64,000 nucleotides of DNA, from contig CAJFOZ010000068.1 of NCBI GenBank assembly GCA_904397895.1, positions 62,001-126,000 of the forward strand. The letters are read 5' to 3'. Origin of the DNA: an uncultured Clostridia bacterium (lineage in GTDB: Bacteria; Bacillota; Clostridia; Oscillospirales; Acutalibacteraceae). The notes beneath the pieces were generated by a model. That model was not told the DNA's origin. It worked only from the letters and a program-made list of their open reading frames with translations, and ran no database searches. Positions 47,120 to 57,893 of this stretch are shown in pieces. How positions within the stretch are numbered: the first letter of the stretch is position 1; each line of letters opens with the position of its first letter. The position numbers and the translations under genes were made by a program.

Positions 47120-49054
47120 GTGACACCTGAAATTAAAAATGCCTTGTTGGGCTCCAGTTCGTCCAAGCAGGAGGAAAAAAACGCCCCTGCCTCCCAGCCC
47201 AAGAAGAGGACAAGCAAGGCCTCGGCAACTCCTAAGCCGAAGGCAACCAGTAAAAAAGAGAAGCCGGCTTCCAAAAAGGACGGTAAGGGAAAGGACCAAT
47301 CCAAATCATCCCCAAAGCAGGGCAAGAATGCCAGTGCCAGCCGGCGGAACCCCCGTGGGAAACAGGACAAACGGTCCCGTTCTGCGGCCAAGGAGCAAAA
47401 GCCGGTTCGGATTTATTATTTGGGCGGCTTAAACGAGATCGGCAAAAATATGACGCTCTATGAGTGCGGGGACGATATGTTCATTGTGGACTGTGGGCTT
47501 GCCTTCCCCGATGACGATATGCTGGGCGTTGATCTGGTCATCCCGGACTTTACCTTTGTGGAGCGGAACAAGGATAAGATCCGCGGTGTGGTGCTCACCC
47601 ACGGCCATGAGGATCACATCGGTTCGCTGCCCTATCTGCTCAAGCAGGTCAACGTCCCTGTGTACGGCACCCGTTTGACATTGGGCCTAGTAGAGGGAAA
47701 ACTACGGGAACACGGTATTTTAAATAAAGCAAAGCTCAACGTCATCCATCCGGGCGACGTGGTGCAGATGGGCTGTATGTCAGTGGAAGCCATCCACGTC
47801 AATCACTCCATCCCCGACGCAGTGGCATTTGCCATCAAGACCCCGTCCGGCACCATTGTCATGACCGGCGACTTTAAGATCGATTGTACCCCCATCCAAG
47901 GGGAGATGATCGATTTGGCCCGTTTTGCCGAGCTGGGCAAGGAAGGGGTCCTGGCCCTGATGGCCGATTCTACCAATGCCGAACGCCCGGGCTACACCAA
48001 ATCGGAACGGTCGGTGGGAGAGAGCTTCGACTCCCTCTTTAAAAAGGCGGAACATCGCCGGATCATCATTGCCACCTTTGCATCCAACGTGCATCGCGTT
48101 CAGCAGATCATCGACGCGGCGGTGCATTACGGCAGGAAGGTGGCCGTTTCGGGCCGCAGCATGGTCAACGTTGTCAACATCGGCATGGAGTTGGGATACC
48201 TGGATGTGCCGGACGGCGTGCTGGTGGACATCGATGTGTTAAACCGTTATCCCAAGGACCAAGTGGTCATCATCACCACCGGCAGCCAGGGGGAACCCAT
48301 GTCGGCTTTAAGCCGTATGGCCATGTCGGACCACCGCAAGGTGGTGGTGGGGCCGGACGATTATATCATCATCTCGGCCAACCCCATCCCTGGCAATGAA
48401 AAGACGGTGGGACATGTAGTCAATGAGCTGATGAAACACGGCTGTGAAGTTGTATACGAAAAGATGTATGAAGTGCATGTGTCGGGCCACGCCTGCCAGG
48501 AGGAGCTCAAGATCATGTTGGGCATTGTAAAACCCAAGTTCTTTATTCCTGTCCACGGCGAGCAAAAGCATCTGCACAAGCACATGACTTTGGCAAAAGG
48601 GATGGGGATCCCTGCCGACCACATCTTGATTTCCGAGATCGGCAAGGTGGTGGAACTGACCCCTAACAGTATGAAGGTAGTGGGCACCGTTCCGGCCGGC
48701 CGGGTGCTGGTGGACGGCCTCGGCGTAGGCGACGTAGGAAGCATCGTGCTGCGGGACCGCAAGCATCTGGCGGAGGACGGACTCATTGTGGTGGTGGCCT
48801 CCATCGATGCAGAATCGGGCTTTGTGGTATCCGGACCGGACATCGTCTCCCGTGGCTTTGTGTATGTCCGGGAATCGGAGATACTGATGGACGATGCCAA
48901 ACGCCTGGTTCGCCGGGTGTTAGAGGACTGTGCGGACAAAAATGTCCGGGAATGGGGCGCTATCAAAAACAGGGTGCGGGAGGATTTGTCCCGCCTGCTG
49001 TACGAGCGGACCAAACGCAGTCCCATGATCCTGCCGATTATTATGGAGGTTTAA
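47120..49054 (+). CDS. rnj: Ribonuclease J with ~90-aa Lys/Ser-rich N-terminal extension
   Basis: 'LTHGHEDHIGSLPYLL', 'MTGDFKID', 'HVSGHACQEELKIMLGIVKPKFFIPVHGE'; GTG start. Confidence 0.93.
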   Translation: MTPEIKNALLGSSSSKQEEKNAPASQPKKRTSKASATPKPKATSKKEKPASKKDGKGKDQSKSSPKQGKNASASRRNPRGKQDKRSRSAAKEQKPVRIYYLGGLNEIGKNMTLYECGDDMFIVDCGLAFPDDDMLGVDLVIPDFTFVERNKDKIRGVVLTHGHEDHIGSLPYLLKQVNVPVYGTRLTLGLVEGKLREHGILNKAKLNVIHPGDVVQMGCMSVEAIHVNHSIPDAVAFAIKTPSGTIVMTGDFKIDCTPIQGEMIDLARFAELGKEGVLALMADSTNAERPGYTKSERSVGESFDSLFKKAEHRRIIIATFASNVHRVQQIIDAAVHYGRKVAVSGRSMVNVVNIGMELGYLDVPDGVLVDIDVLNRYPKDQVVIITTGSQGEPMSALSRMAMSDHRKVVVGPDDYIIISANPIPGNEKTVGHVVNELMKHGCEVVYEKMYEVHVSGHACQEELKIMLGIVKPKFFIPVHGEQKHLHKHMTLAKGMGIPADHILISEIGKVVELTPNSMKVVGTVPAGRVLVDGLGVGDVGSIVLRDRKHLAEDGLIVVVASIDAESGFVVSGPDIVSRGFVYVRESEILMDDAKRLVRRVLEDCADKNVREWGAIKNRVREDLSRLLYERTKRSPMILPIIMEV

Positions 49055-49206
49055 GGGCCTCCCGGCGGGAGAAGGAAAGGCAGGTGACGGCTGTATCACT
49101 GCCTTTTCGTGTCTATGTCCATTTTGGTGGGCAAGCGTCTAAAAAATAGATCGGTGCTGGGCCTATACGGCCCAGATAGCCGTTTTTTAGGTAGGGAAGG
49201 TTTAGG

Positions 49207-51198
49207 ATGAAAAAGCATATCCAGTTGCTAACTGTAATTCCTATTGCACTTTTGGCTGTGTTAGCGATTATGACACTGATCACTTGGTTTTGGAACCAGT
49301 ACATATTTATCGCCTTTGCCGCATTGTTTGCCGTAGCGGCGTTTGCCACTATTTGGCTCAGCGTCCGGTTCCAGCATCATTTTTATCGTTATCTCCAGAA
49401 AATCAGCCGAAGCCTGAATATGACTGAGCAGAACGTCCTCAACCGTTTCCCACTCCCTACATTGGTTTTGGGCAGCGACACCAAGGTGGTTTGGTACAAT
49501 GACCTTTTCCGCCAGCAGGTGTTGCTGGGAAGGGATATATTTGGCGGGAAATTTTCCCGCCTGCTTCCCAACCTGACGGTGGAGGACATGGTGCAAAAAC
49601 CGGTCTCCATCAAGCTTGAAGGCCGGTATTACACCGTCTACAGCGCTAAAACAGAGAAGGAAAACAGTTTGTTATATACCCTTTATTTTGTGGACGACAC
49701 TACGCTGAAGGCCACATATGAAGAGTATCACAAAAGCCGGCCGACGGTGGCGTTGGCGGTCATCGACAATATGGAGGAATTGCTCCAGACGGCCAAAGAC
49801 AGCGAACGCGCCCAAATCCAGGGGCAGATTGAAACCATCCTAGAGCATTGGATCGGCAAGACCACCGGCTTTTTCCGCCGCCTTGGCAATGACCGGTTCC
49901 TTATTGTGATGGAGGAGCGGCATTTGGCGGAGGCCGTCAAAGGCAGGTTCTCTGTGCTGGACCGGGTGAGGGAAGTGACGGCGGGCGGCCGTATGAGCGC
50001 CACGTTGTCCATCGGCGTGGGCCATGGCGGAGAATCCTTCCACGAGTGCGAAGAGATGGCCCGCCAGGCGTTGGACATGGCCTTGGGGCGCGGCGGTGAT
50101 CAGGCCGCTGTACGCAGCAAGGACGGATATGAGTTTTATGGCGGCGTATCCAAGGGCGTGGAAAAACGGACCCGGGTGCGCAGCCGTATTATTGCATCGG
50201 CATTGTCGGAATTGATCGACGGCAGCGGCAATGTGCTGATTATGGGGCATAAGGGGTCAGATCTGGATGCTTTAGGCGCGGCGGTAGGCGTCTACCGGGC
50301 AGTGGTCAGCCGGGGAAAGGATGCCCGCATTGTGGCCAACCGCAAGACGTCCCTGGCCCAGTCGCTGCTCCGCCGCATGGACCAGGAGAATATGGGCAGG
50401 GCTCTGGTGGAGCCGGAGGATGCCTTGGACCTCATCGATGACCAGACCCTCCTGATTGTGGTGGATACCCACCGTCCCGATTTCTTGGATTCCATTGAGG
50501 TGTACCGCCGGTGCGAACACGTGGTGGTCATCGACCATCACCGCAAGATGGTGGAGCACATCGACAATGCCGTCATCTTTTTCCATGAACCGTTTGCCTC
50601 CTCGGCCTGCGAGATGGTTACGGAATTGCTTCAGTATATGACAAACCCCGGTCTCGGACGATTTGAGGCGGAGGCACTATTAGCCGGCATTATGCTGGAC
50701 ACCAAGGATTTCGTATTCCGTACCGGTGTACGGACCTTTGAAGCGGCGGCGTTTTTGCGCCGTAAAGGAGCCGATACGGTGGCGGTTAAGAAGATGTTCT
50801 CCGGCAGCGTGGATTCCTATCAGAAAAAAGCCATGATGGTGACCGAAGCAAAAATCTATCGCAACTGCGCCATCTCATGCAGCGTCCTTTCAGGGGACGA
50901 TATGCGCATCAGCGCTGCCCAGGCGGCGGATGAACTGCTCAATATCGACGGGGTGGACGCCTCCTTTGTGCTTTACAGTGAAAACAATGTGGTGTTTATA
51001 TCCGGCCGGTCCATGGGCCTTGTCAACGTCCAGATCATCATGGAGTCCATTGGAGGCGGCGGGCATTTGACCATGGCAGGGGCGCAGCTTTCGGGCGTCA
51101 GCTTGGAAGATGCCAGGCAGCAGCTTCTGAAGGCTATCGACGTCTACCAGGAGAACCGCGCCATCGAATCAAGGGGGGCAGAGGGGAAAGAAGGTTGA
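49207..51198 (+). CDS. gdpP: Cyclic-di-AMP phosphodiesterase GdpP-like (DHH/DHHA1, degenerate GGDEF, PAS)
   Basis: 'GHKGSDLDALGAAVG', 'VVDTHRPDFLDS', 'VVIDHHRKMVEHIDNAV', 'SIGGGGHLTMAGAQ'. Confidence 0.92.
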   Translation: MKKHIQLLTVIPIALLAVLAIMTLITWFWNQYIFIAFAALFAVAAFATIWLSVRFQHHFYRYLQKISRSLNMTEQNVLNRFPLPTLVLGSDTKVVWYNDLFRQQVLLGRDIFGGKFSRLLPNLTVEDMVQKPVSIKLEGRYYTVYSAKTEKENSLLYTLYFVDDTTLKATYEEYHKSRPTVALAVIDNMEELLQTAKDSERAQIQGQIETILEHWIGKTTGFFRRLGNDRFLIVMEERHLAEAVKGRFSVLDRVREVTAGGRMSATLSIGVGHGGESFHECEEMARQALDMALGRGGDQAAVRSKDGYEFYGGVSKGVEKRTRVRSRIIASALSELIDGSGNVLIMGHKGSDLDALGAAVGVYRAVVSRGKDARIVANRKTSLAQSLLRRMDQENMGRALVEPEDALDLIDDQTLLIVVDTHRPDFLDSIEVYRRCEHVVVIDHHRKMVEHIDNAVIFFHEPFASSACEMVTELLQYMTNPGLGRFEAEALLAGIMLDTKDFVFRTGVRTFEAAAFLRRKGADTVAVKKMFSGSVDSYQKKAMMVTEAKIYRNCAISCSVLSGDDMRISAAQAADELLNIDGVDASFVLYSENNVVFISGRSMGLVNVQIIMESIGGGGHLTMAGAQLSGVSLEDARQQLLKAIDVYQENRAIESRGAEGKEG

Positions 51199-51246
51199 TT
51201 TTTCCCCCAAGACCCGGTATAATTTGGAGAAAAGGAGGCGTTTTTC

Positions 51247-51693
51247 ATGAAAGTGATTTTGAAAGCCGATGTCAAAGGTGCTGGAAAAAACGGTGAATTG
51301 GTCACCGTTTCGGATGGATATGCCCGTAACTTCTTGTTCCCCCGGGGCCTGGCGGTGGAAGCCAGCCAGCATGCCATCCACCAGTTAAAGGATAAAGAGG
51401 CGGCGGCCAAACGCCGTGAGGAACAGAAAAAGGCCGAAGCCCAGGAGACTGCCAACCGCATTGCCGACAAGACTGTAAAGATGACGGCCAAAGCCGGCCA
51501 GGGCGGCCGCCTGTTTGGTTCGGTGACGGCCAAGGAAATTGCCGAAGCGGTGGCAAAACAGTTGGATATTGAGGTGGACAAGCGCAAGGTGGAGATTTCG
51601 GGGGATATTAAATCCTGCGGCACCTATGAGGTAAAATTGCACTTGTATCCCGGCGTATCGGCCCGTGTGTACGCTATGGTCACCGAGGAATAA
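51247..51693 (+). CDS. rplI: 50S ribosomal protein L9
   Basis: '[39 protein letters not shown]'. Confidence 0.96.
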   Translation: MKVILKADVKGAGKNGELVTVSDGYARNFLFPRGLAVEASQHAIHQLKDKEAAAKRREEQKKAEAQETANRIADKTVKMTAKAGQGGRLFGSVTAKEIAEAVAKQLDIEVDKRKVEISGDIKSCGTYEVKLHLYPGVSARVYAMVTEE

Positions 51694-51806
51694 ACTAGTT
51701 TTTTACATTGTAGCATTGTCTAAATTTGACGGCGGATTACCTGCCGTCAAATTCATTTTACCCTGTTTTTATCAGGATTTTATAGGATTAGAAAGGAGAA
51801 CCATCG

Positions 51807-53177
51807 ATGAGTGCACCATCCTTCAATACCGGGGCCGACGGCCTTAATTTGCCGTACAGCCTGGAAGCGGAACAATCAGTGTTGGGCGCCGTTCTCATCG
51901 ATGCATCCTGTTTGATCACCGTGCGCAGTATCATCCGCAAGCCGGATTATTTCTATTTGGCCCAGCATCGCGCCATCTATACCCAGATGTGCATGCTGGA
52001 GGACATGCGCAAACCGGTGGATTTTGTCACAGTGCTGGAGGCCCTCAAGGCGGCGGAAGTCTACGACGAGACATCGGGGAAAAGCTATCTCACCCAGCTG
52101 GCCCAGATGGTGCCGTCGGTGGCCAACGTGGCCGCCTATGCTGCCATTGTGCGGGATAAATACGACGTGCGCTCTTTGATCGCCGCATCCCGGGAGATCG
52201 TGGATTCGGCCGCCGACGGCCAGTCGGAGGCAGGGGAACTGCTGGATGCGGCTGAACAGAAGATCTATGATATCCGCCAAGGCCGCAACAACGGTGAAAT
52301 GCGCCATATCGGAAGCGTCATTGTGGAGACCTATGACCACCTCCACAAACTGAGCACCGACGAAACCGGCCAATATGCCGGCGTTTCGTCTGGATTCTCC
52401 GGCGTGGACGCCATTACCACAGGCTTTAATAAATCCGACCTTATCATCGTTGGCGCCCGCCCTGGTATGGGCAAAACCAGTTTTGCCCTCAATATCGCCC
52501 ACAATGTCGGGGTGATCCAAAATAGGACGGTGGCCTTTTTCTCCCTGGAGATGTCCAGCATGCAGTGCGTGATGCGGATGCTGTCGTCGGAGTCCATGAT
52601 CCCCGGGCCCAAGCTGATGACCGGCCGTCTCAGCGATGAGGAATGGAAATCCTTTGCAAGCGCTGCCTCCATGCTGCACAATGCCCCCATCTATTTTGAC
52701 GATACCTCTTCTATCACCGTCCCGGAGATCAAGGCAAAGCTCCGGCATATGAAGGGCGTGGAATTGGCCATTGTGGACTACTTAGGCCTGATGGGCAGTG
52801 GCAGACGCATTGAAAACCGCGTCCAGGAGGTCTCGGAAATCACCAGATCCCTGAAGGTCATGGCCAAGGATCTTAACATCCCGGTCATTGTATTGGCGCA
52901 GCTGTCCCGTGGCAGTGAACATCGCTCCGAACATCGCCCGCAGCTGGCCGATCTGCGCGATTCCGGCTCCATTGAGCAGGACGCCGACGTGGTTATGTTT
53001 TTATACCGCAGCACATATTATAAGGATGGGGAAGAAGAGCAGCAGGATCAGAATCCCAACAGCGCCGAGCTCATCATAGCCAAAAACCGCCATGGCGCTG
53101 TGGATACCATTCCCCTCCACTGGGATGGGAAACACACCCGGTTTACGACACAGGAGTTTGGTCGCCGTGATGGATAA
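51807..53177 (+). CDS. dnaB: Replicative DNA helicase DnaB
   Basis: 'GARPGMGKTSFALNIA', 'LPYSLEAEQSVLGAVLID'. Confidence 0.96.
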   Translation: MSAPSFNTGADGLNLPYSLEAEQSVLGAVLIDASCLITVRSIIRKPDYFYLAQHRAIYTQMCMLEDMRKPVDFVTVLEALKAAEVYDETSGKSYLTQLAQMVPSVANVAAYAAIVRDKYDVRSLIAASREIVDSAADGQSEAGELLDAAEQKIYDIRQGRNNGEMRHIGSVIVETYDHLHKLSTDETGQYAGVSSGFSGVDAITTGFNKSDLIIVGARPGMGKTSFALNIAHNVGVIQNRTVAFFSLEMSSMQCVMRMLSSESMIPGPKLMTGRLSDEEWKSFASAASMLHNAPIYFDDTSSITVPEIKAKLRHMKGVELAIVDYLGLMGSGRRIENRVQEVSEITRSLKVMAKDLNIPVIVLAQLSRGSEHRSEHRPQLADLRDSGSIEQDADVVMFLYRSTYYKDGEEEQQDQNPNSAELIIAKNRHGAVDTIPLHWDGKHTRFTTQEFGRRDG

Positions 53178-54504
53178 AGTAAAATCCTGGATGCAGGAAC
53201 AAAAGATGCTTCAAGCTGGCGAAGCGGTTGTGGTGGCCCTTTCGGGCGGCGCAGACTCCGTTTCGCTTTTGTATTATCTAAAGGAACAGGGCGTTCCGAT
53301 GGGCTGGCAGGTAACGGCCGCCCATTTTAACCATCGATTACGGGGCGAGGAATCCGACCGTGACGAGGCCTTTTGCCGGGATTTGTGCAAAGCGTGGGGC
53401 ATTCCGCTGCAAGTAGGAAGTGCCGACGTGCAAAAGGAAGTGGAGCGGTCAGGGGAATCGGTGGAACAGTGCGCCCGGCGGCTGCGTTATGATTTTTTAT
53501 ACAAAGCGGCCGGCAAGGCAAAAATTGCCACAGCCCATACTTTAAGCGACCAGGCTGAGACGGTTTTGCTGCATCTCTCCCGGGGCGCAGGACTAAGGGG
53601 CATTTGTGGGATCCCGCCAGTTCGAGAAAATATAATTCGTCCGTTTCTGAGGATTACCAGGGATGAGGTGGAGGCATACTGTAAAGAGAACTCACTTCTC
53701 TTTATCACCGATTCTACCAATTTCCAGCGGGACTATGCACGCAACCGCGTCCGTTTGGACGTTATCCCCACCTTGAAGGAAGTCCATCCGGGCTTTTTGA
53801 AGTCCATAGACCGTTGTACTGCCTGGCTGCGGGACATCAAGGATTTTCTAGAACAGCAAACCGAGGATGCTCTTAAAAAAGCCGATTCGGGCCATGGATA
53901 CCGGGTAGAGGAGCTTTTGAAGCAACCGGCGGCCGTCCGGCGGGAAGCCATTATGGAGCTCATCCGAAGGGCTGGAGGAAAAGCCCAGGCGCTGCATGTG
54001 GAGCTGGTGGAGGGATTGTTGTCCCATCCGGGAGGGGCCGATTTGTCGGGAGGCGTGCATGCAAGGCAACACAACGGATTGTTGCGGGTGGAACCCGTCG
54101 TCCGGGAGGAAACGGAGGATATCGCCCCAATCCCGCTAAAAGAGGGGACATTTTTGCTCTCATCAGGGGTCCGGATGACGGTTACGGCTGTAGGGGTTGA
54201 CGAAAAAGAAAATTTTAATAAAATGTTATTTAATAATGCCATAGACTGTGCTAAAATAAAAGGTACAGCTATGATTAGGCGCCGTATGCCTGGGGACCGG
54301 TTCCATCCGGCCGGCCGGGGCTGCGGGAAATCCCTGAAAAAACTCTTTCAAGAGGCTGGGATCGCCCCAGACCAGAGGGATTTTGTCCCGGTTGTCTGCG
54401 ACGAAGAAGGCATCTTGTGGGTCGGCGGTTTTGGGCCGGATGAGCGCGCCGCTATAGGCGCTGGTACCCACCGGCTGTATCGGTTTAAGAGTGTGAGGAG
54501 ATGA
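53170..54504 (+). CDS. tilS: tRNA(Ile)-lysidine synthetase
   Basis: PP-loop 'VVALSGGADSVSLLYYL', 'HFNHRLRGEESDRDEAF'; overlaps dnaB end by 8 bp. Confidence 0.94.
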   Translation: MDKVKSWMQEQKMLQAGEAVVVALSGGADSVSLLYYLKEQGVPMGWQVTAAHFNHRLRGEESDRDEAFCRDLCKAWGIPLQVGSADVQKEVERSGESVEQCARRLRYDFLYKAAGKAKIATAHTLSDQAETVLLHLSRGAGLRGICGIPPVRENIIRPFLRITRDEVEAYCKENSLLFITDSTNFQRDYARNRVRLDVIPTLKEVHPGFLKSIDRCTAWLRDIKDFLEQQTEDALKKADSGHGYRVEELLKQPAAVRREAIMELIRRAGGKAQALHVELVEGLLSHPGGADLSGGVHARQHNGLLRVEPVVREETEDIAPIPLKEGTFLLSSGVRMTVTAVGVDEKENFNKMLFNNAIDCAKIKGTAMIRRRMPGDRFHPAGRGCGKSLKKLFQEAGIAPDQRDFVPVVCDEEGILWVGGFGPDERAAIGAGTHRLYRFKSVRR

Positions 54505-55049
54505 CAAACATGATGGAAGACATTCAATCGGTCTTGCTGGATCAACAGCAGCTTCAAGACATTGTAAAAGAGCTGGGCGAACGTATCAGCCGCGATTACC
54601 AGAATAAAGATCTTTTGGTGGTAGGCGTGTTAAAAGGATCGTTTATGTTTATTGCCGACCTAATGCGCGCCATCAAGGTACCCTGCCGTGTGGATTTCAT
54701 GGCGGTATCCAGCTACAACAACGGTGCAAAAAGTTCCGGCGTTGTGCGCATCATCAAGGACTTGGACAAGCCGATCGAAGGGTTGGATGTCCTTTTGGTG
54801 GAGGATATTTTGGATTCCGGCATGACGTTGAGCTATTTGGTGGATAACCTCAAAGCCCGCCGTCCGGACAGCGTGCGCATCTGCACCCTGCTGGACAAAC
54901 CGGAACGGCGTAAAATGCCCATTCAGCCGGATTACGTGGGCGCCCAGGTGCCCGATGAATTTGTGGTGGGGTATGGGCTGGATTTTGCTGAAAAATACCG
55001 GAATTTGCCCTTTGTGGGTATTTTGAAACCTTCGGTTTACGGAGGCTAA
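54501..55049 (+). CDS. hpt: Hypoxanthine phosphoribosyltransferase
   Basis: '[19 protein letters not shown]', PRPP motif '[14 protein letters not shown]'. Confidence 0.95.
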   Translation: MTNMMEDIQSVLLDQQQLQDIVKELGERISRDYQNKDLLVVGVLKGSFMFIADLMRAIKVPCRVDFMAVSSYNNGAKSSGVVRIIKDLDKPIEGLDVLLVEDILDSGMTLSYLVDNLKARRPDSVRICTLLDKPERRKMPIQPDYVGAQVPDEFVVGYGLDFAEKYRNLPFVGILKPSVYGG

Positions 55050-55096
55050 CTAGAATAGATGTCCCTTGGCGGCGAGAGCCGCCAGCGGAACAAGGA

Positions 55097-56971
55097 GTGG
55101 ATGATTCTTTGAGCAAGTATGTACGCAACATTCTCCTCTATGTGGGTTTGCCTGTGGTCATCATGATCATCGCCGTTGTCATGCTCAACTCCAATACACC
55201 CGATGCCCTGAAATATTCCCAAGTCATCGGTTACTTTGAGGATATGAAGGTGCGGGAGTTTACTGTAGATGTGGGCAATGGCGATTTGGTCATGCGTCTG
55301 GATGACGACAGACAGGTGAGCTATACGCTCGCCAATGTGGAAATGTTCCGTGAAGACACCAAACCGTACATTGAGCAATACAATGAGGGTAAACCGGCAA
55401 ATGAGCGGATGGTTTATCACTATAAACCGGCCAGTGATATTCCGTGGCTCTTGAATCTTTTGCCCACGGTGATTCTGATCGTGGCCTTTGGCTTCCTGTG
55501 GTATTTCATGATGAAGCGCATGAGCGCCGGCATGGACGGCGGGGCCAAGACCATGAATTTCGGCAAGGCCAAAGTCAAGCAGGTGGCCGATGAAAAACGA
55601 AAAACCACCTTTGCCGATGTGGCCGGTGCAGACGAGGAGAAGGCGGAATTACAAGAGATTGTCGATTTCCTCAAGGATGCAAACCACTTTAACGAATTGG
55701 GCGCCCGCATGCCTAAGGGCGTTCTGTTGGTAGGCCCTCCTGGTACCGGTAAAACCTTGCTGGCAAGAGCTACCGCCGGTGAAGCAGGCGTACCGTTCTT
55801 CTCCATCTCCGGTTCCGACTTTGTGGAGATGTTCGTGGGCGTAGGTGCATCCCGCGTCCGTGACCTTTTTGATCAGGCCAAGAAGAATTCCCCCTGCATC
55901 ATCTTTATCGATGAAATCGATGCCGTGGGCCGTCAACGCGGTGCAGGCTTAGGCGGCGGCCACGATGAACGCGAACAGACCCTCAATCAGCTGCTGGTGG
56001 AGATGGACGGCTTTGGCGCCAACGAAGGCGTCATCATGATCGCCGCCACCAACCGTGCCGACATCCTGGATCCGGCATTGATGCGCCCGGGACGTTTTGA
56101 CCGCCAGATCCTGGTGGGATATCCCGACATCAAAGGCCGTGAGGAGATCCTGAAGGTGCATGCCCGCAGCAAGCCTCTGGCTCCGGATGTAGACCTTTCG
56201 GTCATTGCCAAAACCACCTCGGGATTCACCGGCGCAGATTTAGAAAATCTTTTGAATGAATCGGCTTTGATGGCGGCCCGCAAGGGATTGCGCGCCATCA
56301 CCATGGAGGAGATCGAGGAGGCCACCATCAAAGTGGTGATGGGCGTGGAAAAACGCTCCCATGTCCTCAACGATAAGGATAAACGCATTACCTCTTACCA
56401 CGAGGCGGGCCACGCCGTGGTGACCTACTATATGCCAACCCAAGATCCTGTGCATCAAATTTCCATTATTCCCCGGGGCATGGCCGGCGGATATACCATG
56501 TCTTTGCCTCGTGAGGACCGCGCCCACATGACAAAGCAGGAGATGAATGAAAACATCGTCACCCTGCTGGGCGGCCGTGTGGCTGAATCGTTGGTCATTG
56601 GGGATATTACCACCGGCGCATCCAATGATATTGAACGCGCCACCGATTTGGCGAAAAAGATGGTGATGAAATACGGCATGAGCGATAAGCTGGGCCCCAT
56701 CAACTATGCGTCCAGCGATTCCAATGAAGTGTTTTTGGGCCGGGATTTCGGCCATACCAGGGAGTATTCGGAATCCCTGGCATCCCAGATTGACAACGAA
56801 GTCCGTGAGATCATTATGACGGCCTATCACCGCTGTGAAAGCATGCTTCAGGAGCATATGGATAAATTGCATCAGGTTGCCAATTATCTCCTGGCCCATG
56901 AGAAAATGGACGGCGAGACCTTTGCATCCATGATGTCCGATCCTTGGACGAAAGAGCCGCAAAACAGCTAA
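55097..56971 (+). CDS. ftsH: ATP-dependent zinc metalloprotease FtsH
   Basis: '[13 protein letters not shown]', '[11 protein letters not shown]' zinc motif. Confidence 0.96.
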   Translation: MDDSLSKYVRNILLYVGLPVVIMIIAVVMLNSNTPDALKYSQVIGYFEDMKVREFTVDVGNGDLVMRLDDDRQVSYTLANVEMFREDTKPYIEQYNEGKPANERMVYHYKPASDIPWLLNLLPTVILIVAFGFLWYFMMKRMSAGMDGGAKTMNFGKAKVKQVADEKRKTTFADVAGADEEKAELQEIVDFLKDANHFNELGARMPKGVLLVGPPGTGKTLLARATAGEAGVPFFSISGSDFVEMFVGVGASRVRDLFDQAKKNSPCIIFIDEIDAVGRQRGAGLGGGHDEREQTLNQLLVEMDGFGANEGVIMIAATNRADILDPALMRPGRFDRQILVGYPDIKGREEILKVHARSKPLAPDVDLSVIAKTTSGFTGADLENLLNESALMAARKGLRAITMEEIEEATIKVVMGVEKRSHVLNDKDKRITSYHEAGHAVVTYYMPTQDPVHQISIIPRGMAGGYTMSLPREDRAHMTKQEMNENIVTLLGGRVAESLVIGDITTGASNDIERATDLAKKMVMKYGMSDKLGPINYASSDSNEVFLGRDFGHTREYSESLASQIDNEVREIIMTAYHRCESMLQEHMDKLHQVANYLLAHEKMDGETFASMMSDPWTKEPQNS

Positions 56972-57016
56972 ACTGAAGCATTCTGAGAGGGATAGAGTCG
57001 GTTAGGAGGGATTACC

Positions 57017-57748
57017 ATGAAACGAAATTCAGCACGCATTTTATTTGGCTTGCTGTTTATCGGTTTAGCGGTATTTGTGGCAGGCAGTGCCTTTGGTTGG
57101 TGGTCGGATCAAGTGATCCACGTGCTTTCCGAGAGCTGGTGGACCTTATTCATCATCGTGCCTGGCGTAGCGGGGATCATATCGTCGGGACCAAAGTTCT
57201 GGAATCTGCTCCTAATCGCCATCGGCGTATGGCTTATGGCCGAAAGCAGCGGTTTATTATCGGAAAGCCAGTCCAGTGCCTTTTTCTGGGCGGTGGTGCT
57301 CCTGCTGGTGGGGGCATGGTTGTTGATCGGATGGTTCTGGAAGCCAAAACATCCGACAAAACCGCCGGCAACTCCCTCCCAACCGGATGAGATGGAAACA
57401 GCTTCCTGGGAAAAGAACAGCGATGACCATCCCGATTATGTGTCAATCTTCAGCGGGCGTCAGCTTTGCAACTTCACAAAGAACCTGCAAGGCGGGAAAG
57501 CCACGGCAGTATTTGGCGGGTTGGAGATCAACATGCGCGATGCCGTACCGGCCAGGGACATCACCCTGGAGCTGACCACGATTTTCGGAGGCATCGATCT
57601 TTACGTCCCCAGCAAAGCACGCATCAAGGTGACGGGGACACCGGTGTTTGGTGGATTTGACAGTGTGTTTGTGCCAAACGAAGACCCGTCCCTCCCTCTT
57701 ATTACGGTCAAATGCACCGCTGTGTTTGGCGGCATTGACCTGAAGTAA
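57017..57748 (+). CDS. LiaF-like membrane protein
   Basis: Four TM segments and C-terminal 'AVFGGLEINMRDAVPARDITLELTTIFGGIDLYVPSKARIKVTGTPVFGGF'. Confidence 0.8.
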   Translation: MKRNSARILFGLLFIGLAVFVAGSAFGWWSDQVIHVLSESWWTLFIIVPGVAGIISSGPKFWNLLLIAIGVWLMAESSGLLSESQSSAFFWAVVLLLVGAWLLIGWFWKPKHPTKPPATPSQPDEMETASWEKNSDDHPDYVSIFSGRQLCNFTKNLQGGKATAVFGGLEINMRDAVPARDITLELTTIFGGIDLYVPSKARIKVTGTPVFGGFDSVFVPNEDPSLPLITVKCTAVFGGIDLK

Positions 57749-57793
57749 GCCTACGGGGGAATCCCTTTCAATCCGGGATGATCCAATAAAGTA

Positions 57794-57823
57794 AAAGGGC
57801 GCTGTCCGGCTGGGCGGCGCCCT
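57794..57823 (+). terminator. Intrinsic terminator-like hairpin
   Basis: aagggcgc...gcgcccta. Confidence 0.55.
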
Positions 57824-57893
57824 ATTCGTGAGAAAGCATCTTGAGATATTCTCAAGAGGAATCCATTATTTTTGGCAAAGGTTGGAGGAGTCC

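Noticed and set aside
46828-47391. 187-aa minus-strand ORF spanning the RNase J leader
   Set aside because: Overlaps the low-complexity RNase J N-terminus antisense and a plus-strand promoter/leader; no family resemblance.
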